A stretch of 64,000 bases of DNA from VXNE01 sp965205735 (lineage in GTDB: Bacteria; Pseudomonadota; Gammaproteobacteria; Pseudomonadales; Azotimanducaceae), in contig OZ242179.1 of NCBI GenBank assembly GCA_965205735.1, positions 1,178,001-1,242,000 on the forward strand, read 5' to 3'. The notes beneath the pieces are model-generated. The model did not search any database. It saw only the letters and a program-made list of their open reading frames with translations, and was not told where the DNA came from. This document shows, piece by piece, positions 1 to 7,609 of this stretch (positions are counted from its first letter, which is position 1; the number at the start of each line of letters is the position of its first letter). The position numbers and the translations under genes are program-made.

Positions 1-854
1 TCAAGATCCACCGCAGAGGTTCCCGCCGGAACGTACACGCCTTCCGCCGCCAGGGCAATTTCGCGCAGCAAGTCCCCGTCCAGCCTTGATCGCACGACAT
101 TGCCATTGCTGTCCAGTAACACGCTTTGCGCACCTGTCCGGGGATCGGTCAAAACGACCTCGCTGCCGGTTTCGCTGCCAAAGCCGATGGCGACGATGCG
201 AATGCCGACGGCCACGGCTTCCTCCACTGCCTCCAGCGGATAGGAATCGTGATCCTCGCCGTCCGTGATCAGGAGCATGATGCGCGGCGTGCCGCGATCA
301 GGCCCATACACGGCGATCGCCTTGCGCACGGCATCGCCGATCCGCGTCCCGCCGCGCGACACCGACCGGACATTGATATCGCGCAACACCAACCGGAAAA
401 AGCCATAGTCGGACGTCAGCGGCGACTTGACAGCCGCGCGCCCGGCAAACACCACCAGGCCGACGCGCTGGCCATCCACGCGTTCCAGCAGTTCATTGAT
501 CTCCGCCTTTGCCCGCGCGAGGCGATTGGGTGCCGCGTCCTCCGCCAGCATGCTCTTCGACACGTCCAGAACGATCATGATATCGGCCGTGACGTTGCGC
601 GACAGCACCTCCGTTCCCATCTGCGATTGCGGCCGCATGAGGGCCAGCACGCCAAGCGCCAGGGTCAGCGAAAACAGCGCCAGTTTGGCGATACGCCGCG
701 CGCGGGTCTGACGCCAGGCCAGACGCGCCTGCATCGGCAAGGACATGAACCGCGCAAGGGTTTCGCCGGTGCGCAACTCGAAATACGCGGCGGCGATGAC
801 CACCGCCAAGACCGGCCACGCGAGATGAACCCAGTCGGGCGCGGCGAAATCCAT
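1..854 (-). CDS. batB: BatB-like von Willebrand factor A membrane protein (3' end outside window)
   Basis: About 284 codons are visible; the gene runs off the left edge. After a short N-terminus there is a membrane segment around residues 58-73, then a VWA domain whose MIDAS motif DVSKS lies at about residues 97-101 and is followed by a TSDYG turn and LLITDGED. This is the BatB type of aerotolerance/MoxR-associated VWA protein, thought to display a metal-binding VWA domain on the periplasmic side of the inner membrane. The ATG at 854 overlaps the TGA of the upstream VWA gene (854-856), so the two are translationally coupled. The Bat assignment rests on operon context plus domain layout; the exact function of Bat proteins is not settled. 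Confidence 0.85.
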   Translation of the reverse strand, partial: MDFAAPDWVHLAWPVLAVVIAAAYFELRTGETLARFMSLPMQARLAWRQTRARRIAKLALFSLTLALGVLALMRPQSQMGTEVLSRNVTADIMIVLDVSKSMLAEDAAPNRLARAKAEINELLERVDGQRVGLVVFAGRAAVKSPLTSDYGFFRLVLRDINVRSVSRGGTRIGDAVRKAIAVYGPDRGTPRIMLLITDGEDHDSYPLEAVEEAVAVGIRIVAIGFGSETGSEVVLTDPRTGAQSVLLDSNGNVVRSRLDGDLLREIALAAEGVYVPAGTSAVDL

Positions 855-1885
855 CAGGGCAACCTCGCGAACAGCGCGCCGCGGCCAAGCCAGCCAACCG
901 CCAGCAGCGCCAGGGCGAACGCCAGCGGCAGCGCAAACAATTCGTCGTACTGGCGGAACCGATCCTCGGTGATGCGCGTGCGTTCGAGACGGTCGATCTC
1001 CGCATAGACGCGCGTGAGCCCTTCGGCGTCCTCGGCGCGGAAAAAACGTCCGCCCGCGACTTCGGCGATGCGCCGCAGCACCGCCTCGTCCACCTCCACG
1101 CGCATCGAGCGCAACACCGTCCGGCCAAACCTGTCCTCCACGCGCACCGGGGCGAGGCCCGTGGTGCCCGCACCGATCGTATATACCTTGACGCCCATGG
1201 ACCGCGCCAGTTCCGCGGCGGCAGCCGGCGATTCAACCCCCGCGTTGTTGACGCCGTCGGTCAATACCACGGCAATGCGCGACTGCGCCGTCGATTCACG
1301 CAGACGCTCGACAGCGAGCGCCAGGGCGTCGCCGATGGCGGTGCCATCCTCCCTGCGATCGCGAGCGGTATCCAGGTCCCGCGCCACGGCGGTGAGATTG
1401 TTGTGATCCAGCGTCAGAGGCGCGGCGGTATCCGCGAAACGCGCGAAGGCGACCAAGCCGATAGCGTCGTCGGGTCGACCCGGCAGATCATCATCGCCCA
1501 ACACAAAGGCTTCAAACACATCCTGGACCGCTTCGAGACGCGTGCGCTCCCTCGCTGGCGTGGACAGGTCCAGCGCCCGCATCGAGCTGGAGACATCGAC
1601 GACCATCATGATCGCGATCCCCTCGCGATGTATGCGGCTGAAACGCTCGCCGATGCGCGGACCCGCGAGGGCGACAACCAGCGCGATCAGCGCCAGGCAC
1701 AACACCGCATCCGGCATCCACGCCAGCCGCCTGCGCCAGCCGCCGGCCTCGTCGGGGAGAATACGCAGCGAAGAGAACACCAGGCGGCCGGGCGCGCGAC
1801 GCGCGAGCAGGAACACCGGCACCGCCAACAGGGCCAGCAGCAGCAACAGCGGCTCGCGAAATTCGATGGCGGTGATCGTATCCAT
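854..1885 (-). CDS. batA: BatA-like VWA domain membrane protein
   Basis: 343 residues from the ATG at 1885 (MDTITAIEF). There are two N-terminal membrane segments (about residues 11-28 and 57-75), a VWA domain with an intact MIDAS DVSSS at 97-101, and a C-terminal membrane helix. This layout is typical of BatA, an inner-membrane partner of BatB in MoxR operons. The frame stays open upstream to an ATG at 1990, but those extra 35 codons are the reverse strand of a composite repeat element and are not expected to be native. The upstream DUF4381-type gene reads into this gene in another frame because of the same element. Confidence 0.87.
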   Translation of the reverse strand: MDTITAIEFREPLLLLLALLAVPVFLLARRAPGRLVFSSLRILPDEAGGWRRRLAWMPDAVLCLALIALVVALAGPRIGERFSRIHREGIAIMMVVDVSSSMRALDLSTPARERTRLEAVQDVFEAFVLGDDDLPGRPDDAIGLVAFARFADTAAPLTLDHNNLTAVARDLDTARDRREDGTAIGDALALAVERLRESTAQSRIAVVLTDGVNNAGVESPAAAAELARSMGVKVYTIGAGTTGLAPVRVEDRFGRTVLRSMRVEVDEAVLRRIAEVAGGRFFRAEDAEGLTRVYAEIDRLERTRITEDRFRQYDELFALPLAFALALLAVGWLGRGALFARLP

Positions 1886-2984
1886 CCTCAATGCCCCACA
1901 GCCCCTTCGGCTTGCGAGGGGTTCCCCCTCGCGCGAAGTCCGGCCCGGCCCCGCTCGCCGTCCATCGCTCCCCAGAGACGTCTGTTCCATGCAAGGTGGC
2001 TTCAGCGAAGTCCGCCTCGGCCTCGGTCAAGAAACGCCGCGCGACCTGCAGCGCATTGCGCGATTCGTCCTCCCGGGGGCTGTAGCGCGCGAACTTGACC
2101 CGGTCGCAACGGCTAAGGAAAGTCGACAGGAGATCCCGATGCGCCGCGGAGAATGCCACCGAACGACGCGCTTCAAGCAGGAACTCCTCGGTGGTGAGTT
2201 CCGGCGCGCGAACGGCGTGGCGATCCTCGATGTAGCGGCGCACGATGTCGGAAAGCTCGACATACCATGCATCTACGATCTCCGCCGCGGGCAGTCCGCG
2301 CCCCTCGAGCGCCTCCAGGCGTCGCAGCGCGCGGTCGAAAGCCGTTGCCCTGGCACGCTCCACCGCGTGTCGGCGCCAGATCGTCGCCGCCCACGCGATG
2401 CCGGCGACAGTCGCGGCGCCAAGCGCCAACCACAACCACCAGCGCGACCACCAGCCCCCCGGGAGTTCCCTCAGCGGCCCGCGCGCCGGGCGCAGAGTGT
2501 CGACAACGGCCCCCTCGGGCAACACGGATTCGATCTCGAAGGCAAGCTCGTCGGTGATCAATTCGCGCGGCGCGGCATCGCCGGCGCGTTCGTCCACATA
2601 TTCGATGCGCAATCCCGGTATGCGTTGCCGACCGCTCGCCGGGCCTCGCAGGGTATAGTCCTGTCGCGCCATCACGCCGCCATCGGCACCGGTCGTCAGG
2701 CGCGGCGTGAAGTCGAGTATGGAATACCGGCCCAGCGCTTCCCCGAAGTCGGGCATCTCGATACGCACGCCCGGTTTGGCCTCGACCGTCAGCGTCAACT
2801 TCAACGGATCGCCGAGCCGCGGCGCTGCCGGCGCCAGGGCGACGGTCGCCGTGACCGGGCCCTCGCGGGTCACGCGCGACAGTGCGGGCTCGGCCTCGGG
2901 CTCCGCCGAAACGTCGACGGTTGCAGGCGGTTGGCACGCGGCGAGCAACAAGAGCGCCGTCAGGACGGCGGCGCGCAGCGTCAA
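1512..2984 (-). CDS. BatD/DUF4381-type lipoprotein with out-of-frame read-through
   Basis: The first 330 codons look native. They encode a lipoprotein-like signal (LLLLAAC, Cys17), a periplasmic beta-rich domain, one membrane helix at about residues 183-203, and a cytoplasmic helical domain of DUF4381 type with the YIEDRHAVRAPELTTEEFL region near 251-270. Such proteins occur in MoxR/Bat operons. From residue 331 onward (below 1993) the frame enters composite repeat 1 and then runs about 370 bases into batA in a different frame. The last roughly 160 residues are therefore artefactual in sequence, although they could be translated. The native stop was probably lost when the element inserted. 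The start overlaps the DUF58 stop by ATGA. Confidence 0.75.
   Translation of the reverse strand: MTLRAAVLTALLLLAACQPPATVDVSAEPEAEPALSRVTREGPVTATVALAPAAPRLGDPLKLTLTVEAKPGVRIEMPDFGEALGRYSILDFTPRLTTGADGGVMARQDYTLRGPASGRQRIPGLRIEYVDERAGDAAPRELITDELAFEIESVLPEGAVVDTLRPARGPLRELPGGWWSRWWLWLALGAATVAGIAWAATIWRRHAVERARATAFDRALRRLEALEGRGLPAAEIVDAWYVELSDIVRRYIEDRHAVRAPELTTEEFLLEARRSVAFSAAHRDLLSTFLSRCDRVKFARYSPREDESRNALQVARRFLTEAEADFAEATLHGTDVSGERWTASGAGPDFARGGTPRKPKGLWGIEDGYDHRHRISRAAVAAAGPVGGAGVPARASRARPPGVLFAAYSPRRGRRLAQAAGVDAGCGVVPGADRAGCRPRGSAHRRAFQPHTSRGDRDHDGRRCLQLDAGAGPVHASEGAHASRSGPGCV
1891..1992. repeat. Composite palindromic element 1 (degenerate)
   Basis: Starts with the GCCCCAC...CCTTCGGCTT left end seen in three other copies, carries the 45-nt family stem GCGAGGGGTTCCCCCTCGC at 1914-1932, lacks the usual CCCCGGCTGAAGGCTC part, and ends in a degraded CCAT...TTCCAT palindrome. 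It lies exactly between the DUF4381-type gene and batA, a few bases before the batA ATG. It abolishes the upstream stop codon and extends batA's open frame. Confidence 0.8.
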
Positions 2985-4117
2985 CGTCGAATCCTCTTTT
3001 CGCGCATGCGGAAGAAAGCCAGCAACGGCTCGACCACGGAACCCGTCGCGTCGATACTGACGACATCGATGCCGGACCCTCTAAGGGAGCGATGCAACGC
3101 TTCGGCGCGCGCGTCCGCGTCCCGCGCGAGCGCCGCCCGCAATGCGGCAGAGCTGGTGTCGACCAGGCGCCGCTCGCCCGTCTCCGCATCTTCCAGCGTC
3201 ACGAGGCCCGCGCCTTGAAACTCCGACTCGCGCCGATCGGTTACGCGCACCGCCACCACGTCGTGTTTGCGATTCGCGCCCCGTAACGCATCGAGATAGC
3301 CGTCGTCCAGAAAATCCGATATCAGGAACAGCACCGCCCGTCGCGGCAGAACACGCCGACAGAACTCCAACGCATGCGCGATGTTGGTCGAGCGGCGTCG
3401 GGCGCCCCGCGACCGCTCGCGCAATTGCGCGAAGCTATTGCCCCACGGGCCGCGCCTTCGGCTTCGCTGTCTTTCGTGCGAGGGGTACCCCCTCGCGCTC
3501 CCCGGCTGAAGGCTCTGGCCCGCCCCCGCTCGTCGACCATGGAACAAACGTCCCCGCTCGCTAGCGCTCCCGGGAGACGATCGCTCCATGGAAGTCGCCA
3601 GCGCGCGGGGTAGCGCGGCCAACGCCCCCTCGCGGGGACGGACAGCCGATGTCTCCTGACCTCGCGCGAGGACTTCGCGCACGACCCGCAGCGCGTGCTT
3701 TTGACCCTTGCGCGGAGGAATGAACTGGTCCACCTCGCCGTGGAACAGAAGCAGGCCCACCTTGTCGTCGTTGTAGATGGCCGAGAACGCGAGTAGCGCC
3801 GAAAGCTCCACGGCCGCCTCGCGTTTTGATCGTTCCGCGGAGCCGAAGTCGAGGGATGCGCTCATATCGACGATCAACAGAACGGTGAGCTGGCGTTCCT
3901 CGACATAGCGCTTCACGTAGGGCGCGCCCATGCGCGCCGTGACGTTCCAGTCGATGGTCCTTACATCGTCGCCCGGAACGTATGGCCGCACTTCGTCGAA
4001 TTCGACGCCGCGACCCTTGAAAACCGAGACATAGGCGCCCGCCAGGACGTCCGCGACCTGGCGGCCGGTTCGCAACTGGATCCGCCTGACCTGATTAACG
4101 ATCTCCGCCGGCAGCAT
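2981..4117 (-). CDS. DUF58 domain protein carrying a 50-residue repeat-encoded insertion
   Basis: 378 residues. The start contains the DUF58 hallmark FDEVRPYVPGDDVRTIDWN (about residues 39-57), then a VWA-like DMSASLDFGS, and the C-terminal half resumes with AHALEFCRRVLPRRAVLFLI and SDFLDDGYL. DUF58 proteins are partners of MoxR ATPases. Residues about 177-226 (ERSSPGSASERGRLFHG through the repeat peptide SLQPGSARGYPS to RRRGPWG) do not belong to the family. They are the in-frame translation of composite repeat 2 (3439-3592). The frame is intact on both sides, so the gene either tolerates a surface-loop insertion or is a young knockout. Start chosen at the ATG at 4117, 24 bases after moxR. 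Confidence 0.88.
   Translation of the reverse strand: MLPAEIVNQVRRIQLRTGRQVADVLAGAYVSVFKGRGVEFDEVRPYVPGDDVRTIDWNVTARMGAPYVKRYVEERQLTVLLIVDMSASLDFGSAERSKREAAVELSALLAFSAIYNDDKVGLLLFHGEVDQFIPPRKGQKHALRVVREVLARGQETSAVRPREGALAALPRALATSMERSSPGSASERGRLFHGRRAGAGQSLQPGSARGYPSHERQRSRRRGPWGNSFAQLRERSRGARRRSTNIAHALEFCRRVLPRRAVLFLISDFLDDGYLDALRGANRKHDVVAVRVTDRRESEFQGAGLVTLEDAETGERRLVDTSSAALRAALARDADARAEALHRSLRGSGIDVVSIDATGSVVEPLLAFFRMREKRIRR
3439..3592. repeat. Composite palindromic element 2, inside the DUF58 gene
   Basis: Left end GCCCCACGGGCCGCGCCTTC; one 45-nt family unit with stem GCGAGGGGTACCCCCTCGC at about 3479-3497 followed by CTCCCCGGCTGAAGGCTC; then a second palindrome of 55 bp (3537-3591) with both ends CCATGG. 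The length is compatible with an uninterrupted reading frame, and the host gene resumes its family sequence on either side. Confidence 0.88.
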
Positions 4118-4141
4118 GAATAGCTTGTTGCAATATCCGGG

Positions 4142-5128
4142 TTAGGGCACTTCGACATTGGCGAGAATCACATCGATCACGTCGTCGGCGCTGCGCCCCT
4201 CCGCCTCCGCCTCGTATGTCACCACGACCCGATGGCGCAACACGTCCGGCGCAACGCTCTTGACGTCGTGCGGGCTGGTATAGCTGCGACCCGCGAGGAG
4301 CGCGTTCGCTTTCGCCAGGCGGACCAGGTTGAGCGAGCCTCGCACCGAAGCGCCGTATTCGATCAGGCCCGCCAGCTCGGATATGCCGGCGGCCGCCGGA
4401 TCGCGGGTCGCGCCGACCAGGTCCACCGCGTAGCGCTTGACCTTGTCGTCGACGAAGATCTGCCGCGTCACTTCCCGCGCGGCCAGGATATTCCCGCTCG
4501 CCATGACGCGCGACGCCCTCGGCGCGTTTCCCGACCCCGCCATCCGGTCAATGATGCGCACCTCGTCGTCCCCGCTCGGATAGCCGATCACGAGCTTCAT
4601 CATGAAACGGTCGAGTTGCGCCTCCGGCAACGGGTAGGTGCCCTCCTGTTCTATGGGGTTCTGCGTTGCCAGGACCAGGAAGGGAGCGTCCAGGGGAAAT
4701 GTCCGCTCGCCCAGCGTCACCTGCCTCTCCTGCATGGCCTCGAGCAGCGCCGCCTGCACCTTGGCGGGCGCGCGGTTGATTTCATCCGCCAGGATCAGGT
4801 TGCCGAACACCGGACCCTTCTTCACGGAGTACGTGCCGTCTTTCGGATTGAATATCTGCGTGCCGGTGATATCGCCGGGAAGCATGTCCGGCGTGAACTG
4901 AATGCGAGAAAAGTCGCAGTCGACCGCGTCGGCGAGGGTGCCCACGGCGAGGGTCTTGGCAAGGCCGGGAACGCCTTCGAGCAGCGCATGGCCGTCCGCG
5001 AGCAGCGCCAGCAAGAGCCGCGTCACGAGTTGGTCCTGCCCCACCAGCACCTTGCCTACTTCGGCCCGCACGAGATCGAATCGCTCCCGAACCTCCGAAA
5101 CATCGCCGATGATATCGGCCACCGCCAT
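4142..5128 (-). CDS. moxR: MoxR-family AAA+ ATPase
   Basis: 328 residues, the usual MoxR length. Walker A is GVPGLAKT at residues 52-59, Walker B LILADEIN at 111-118, and the family sequence ATQNPIEQEGTYPLPEAQLD follows. The C-terminal lid domain includes YTSPHDVKSVAPDVLRHR. MoxR ATPases are cytoplasmic chaperone-like enzymes that act with VWA proteins; here the DUF58 and two BatA/B-type VWA genes lie directly downstream on the same strand. The start ATG at 5128 gives the canonical N-terminus. Confidence 0.95.
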   Translation of the reverse strand: MAVADIIGDVSEVRERFDLVRAEVGKVLVGQDQLVTRLLLALLADGHALLEGVPGLAKTLAVGTLADAVDCDFSRIQFTPDMLPGDITGTQIFNPKDGTYSVKKGPVFGNLILADEINRAPAKVQAALLEAMQERQVTLGERTFPLDAPFLVLATQNPIEQEGTYPLPEAQLDRFMMKLVIGYPSGDDEVRIIDRMAGSGNAPRASRVMASGNILAAREVTRQIFVDDKVKRYAVDLVGATRDPAAAGISELAGLIEYGASVRGSLNLVRLAKANALLAGRSYTSPHDVKSVAPDVLRHRVVVTYEAEAEGRSADDVIDVILANVEVP

Positions 5129-5205
5129 CCTACCTCCCGTTTCCCACTAGGGAACAAGCCATTTGAAGCTCAGCACATAGACCAAATGCGTCGGCAAAGG
5201 TTCCT

Positions 5206-6276
5206 CTACCCCGCCCGCTTGACCAGTACCCAACCCGCGGCCCAGCACGCAGCGATAGATGCCAGGACCGCGAGCCAGGGGGCAATATCGAATACCACGC
5301 TCGCCGGCGCAAGCAGATCCTGCAGGTACTTGAAGAGCAAACCGGCGGCAACCCCCACGGAGAGGCGCGCGCCCATGCCGACTTCGCGCAAGGGTCCCAC
5401 CACCAGGCCGACCGCCAGCAGAGCCAGACCCAGGGTCGCCAGGGGTTGCAGCGCCTTGCCCCAGAACGCGATCCGATAGGTGTCGGCACTCAATCGCTCC
5501 TGGTCCATCCGCCGAATCTGGAATCGGAGGTCGGCGAGGGACAGCTTGCGCGGATCGACCAGGGCGCGCGCCGCCAGGAGGCGCGGATCGACATCGCCGT
5601 GCCACGGTGTTTCTTCCTCGGCGTCGACCGTGGTGCCCTCCTCCTCGAAACGCGTCGAGCGCACATTCACGAGCCGCCAGAAACCCTCCCCTTCGTCGAA
5701 TACGGCAGACTCCGCGCGGCTTGCGGCGAGCAGTTGATCGCCGCGCAGATCGAACTGACTCAAACCGATCAACTCCCCGTCGGTGCCAAGCGCATCGATG
5801 CGCGTATACACGCTGCCCTGCCGGTGCCAGTATCCTTCCAGCCGGATCGTCGCCGAGTCCTGCAACGCGCGGGAACGCACCGCCTCGCCGGCGGCGTCCA
5901 GGCGCGGCGCCGCATACTCTCCGAGGGCCGCGGCAGCCAGGGATGCGCCGACCACCGGTATCGCCAGCGCGCCGAAGATGCGCCACAACGACGTGCCGGC
6001 GGCGCGCAGGACCGTAATTTCGGAGTTCCCGGCCAGGGTGCCCAGCCCGATCAGCGCGCCGAGAAAGATCACGTAGGGCGCCAGTTCGTATATGCGCCGA
6101 GGCGAGGTATACAGGACGTAGCGCAGTGCCTCGCCCACGCCATAGGCCTGCTGTTCCCGGCCGAGTTCCTCCACCATCGCGAACAATGTCGTCAGGGCAT
6201 AGAAACAAACGAGCATCACCAGCATGGAGGACATGGCGGCGCTGGCGATGTGGCGGTCCGTGACGCCGAGGATCAT
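5206..6276 (-). CDS. lptG: LPS export permease LptG
   Basis: 356 residues, typical for LptG. It has N-terminal membrane helices (SMLVMLVCFYALTTLFAMVEE), a periplasmic beta-jellyroll region in the middle, and three C-terminal helices (ATLGLALLAVGLVVGPLREV and following). LptG pairs with LptF and the LptB ATPase to extract lipopolysaccharide from the inner membrane. The ATG at 6276 overlaps the lptF stop (6273-6275) as ATGA. The frame is open farther upstream, but that part is antisense-like sequence from lptF and was rejected. Confidence 0.93.
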   Translation of the reverse strand: MILGVTDRHIASAAMSSMLVMLVCFYALTTLFAMVEELGREQQAYGVGEALRYVLYTSPRRIYELAPYVIFLGALIGLGTLAGNSEITVLRAAGTSLWRIFGALAIPVVGASLAAAALGEYAAPRLDAAGEAVRSRALQDSATIRLEGYWHRQGSVYTRIDALGTDGELIGLSQFDLRGDQLLAASRAESAVFDEGEGFWRLVNVRSTRFEEEGTTVDAEEETPWHGDVDPRLLAARALVDPRKLSLADLRFQIRRMDQERLSADTYRIAFWGKALQPLATLGLALLAVGLVVGPLREVGMGARLSVGVAAGLLFKYLQDLLAPASVVFDIAPWLAVLASIAACWAAGWVLVKRAG

Positions 6277-7334
6277 AGCGGTCGCGCGCTCCGTCGAATG
6301 TAGTAGAGGGCCAACAAGAGCATCGCCCCATGCACCGGCCAGACCCCGGCCACCGCGGGGAGCGTCCCGTCCGCGACCGCGCCGCGCGCGGCGGCGCAAG
6401 AGAGGAAATAGACGGCGAAGAGCACCGTGCCCGGCACAATTCGCGCAAAACGTCCGGCGCGCTGCCGGACCCGCGCCAAACCGAACGCGGCGAACGCTCC
6501 CACCACGGTCAGGAGCGGCAGGCTCAAGCGCCATTGCAGCTCGGCCACGTGCGCTGCGTTCGCCGAGTCGAGGCGCCTCAAGGGCAACGCCGCCGCCTGT
6601 GCCGGGGACCCGTCCTGCGTATTCGGTTCGATGCGCCGGCCCAGGCGCTCGAACTCGACGATATCGAAGGCGGCATCACCCGCAGTCCCCTCGTATCGTG
6701 CGCCCCGCTCGAGCAGCATGAACCTGCTGCCCGTCTCGGCATCCACATACTGGCTGCCCGCTTCCGCCCACGTTGTCGCGAAGTCCTGCCCGAGATGATC
6801 GCTCATGAACACACCGAGGAGGCGACCCCCTTCGGAGTCGACATCTTCCGCATACGTCACCCGGCGCCCGTCGTCGAAACTGTGGAACACCCCCGGAGGA
6901 ATGGAAGGAAGCAATAGCGTCGAACGCTGTTGTGAAACGAGTTCCGACGCGGCGCGCGTCGCTTCCGGCGTGACGACGAGCGCCAGGCCGGCGACTCCCG
7001 CCGCAACGGTCAGCACCCCCGCGGCAAGCCACGTCAGAACACCCAGGGGACTGGCGCCACCGCTCGTCAGGGCGGCGAATTCGCCTTCCGCGTGCAGGCG
7101 CCCGCAGGTGATCAACACCGCGAGTATCAGCGCGAACGGCGCGGTGAGCTGGGCGAATTCCGGCAGGCGCAAACCCGCGAGCAACCACAGGGCGTCCGCC
7201 GAATACCGTCCCAGGGCGGCGTCCTGCAGATACCCGATAAAGCGTCCGCCGAGCGCAATGACGAGCAACGCGAAGAACACCACCGCGAACACGGCGGCCA
7301 GTTCCTTGTTGACGTATCGAAACGCTACGACCAT
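6273..7334 (-). CDS. lptF: LPS export permease LptF
   Basis: 353 residues from the ATG at 7334 (MVVAFRYVNKEL). There are three N-terminal helices with the conserved LPEFAQLTAPFALILAVL segment and the GEFAALTSGGASP turn, a periplasmic domain, and three C-terminal helices. It forms the LptBFG transporter with the next gene. The open frame extends another 68 codons upstream to 7538, but these codons are composite repeat 3 read on the minus strand (repeat peptide SLQPGSARGHPS) and are probably not part of the native protein. The element sits 3 bases before the start, so it now supplies the 5' leader. Confidence 0.92.
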   Translation of the reverse strand: MVVAFRYVNKELAAVFAVVFFALLVIALGGRFIGYLQDAALGRYSADALWLLAGLRLPEFAQLTAPFALILAVLITCGRLHAEGEFAALTSGGASPLGVLTWLAAGVLTVAAGVAGLALVVTPEATRAASELVSQQRSTLLLPSIPPGVFHSFDDGRRVTYAEDVDSEGGRLLGVFMSDHLGQDFATTWAEAGSQYVDAETGSRFMLLERGARYEGTAGDAAFDIVEFERLGRRIEPNTQDGSPAQAAALPLRRLDSANAAHVAELQWRLSLPLLTVVGAFAAFGLARVRQRAGRFARIVPGTVLFAVYFLSCAAARGAVADGTLPAVAGVWPVHGAMLLLALYYIRRSARPL

Positions 7335-7337
7335 ACA

Positions 7338-7536
7338 TGCCCCACAGTCGGCGCCTTCGGCTTCGGCCGTTGCATGCGAGGGGTGCCCCCTCGCGCTCCT
7401 ATCTTCATGCGAGGGGTGCCCCCTCGCGCTCCCCGGCTGAAGGCTCCGCTGAAGGCTCCGACCCGACCCAACTCGCCGTCCATGGTACAACCGTCCCGGG
7501 TCGCTGGCGCTTCCCGGAACGTTTGTTCCATGGAAC
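7338..7536. repeat. Composite palindromic element 3, in the lptF-pepA divergent promoter region
   Basis: Left end TGCCCCACAGTCGGCGCCTT, two 45-nt family units in tandem (stems starting near 7377 and 7409, the first truncated), a duplicated GCTGAAGGCTCC tail, then a 54-bp palindrome (7480-7533) bounded by CCATGG on both sides. It occupies most of the space between the divergent lptF and pepA genes, so both now read out from the element. Confidence 0.88.
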
Positions 7537-7609
7537 ACATCGGCTAAACTGCCGACCCTCGGGGAGGCTCGTCCCTTCGGCTTAAGAACCTCAATCCAAT
7601 GCGCAGATT

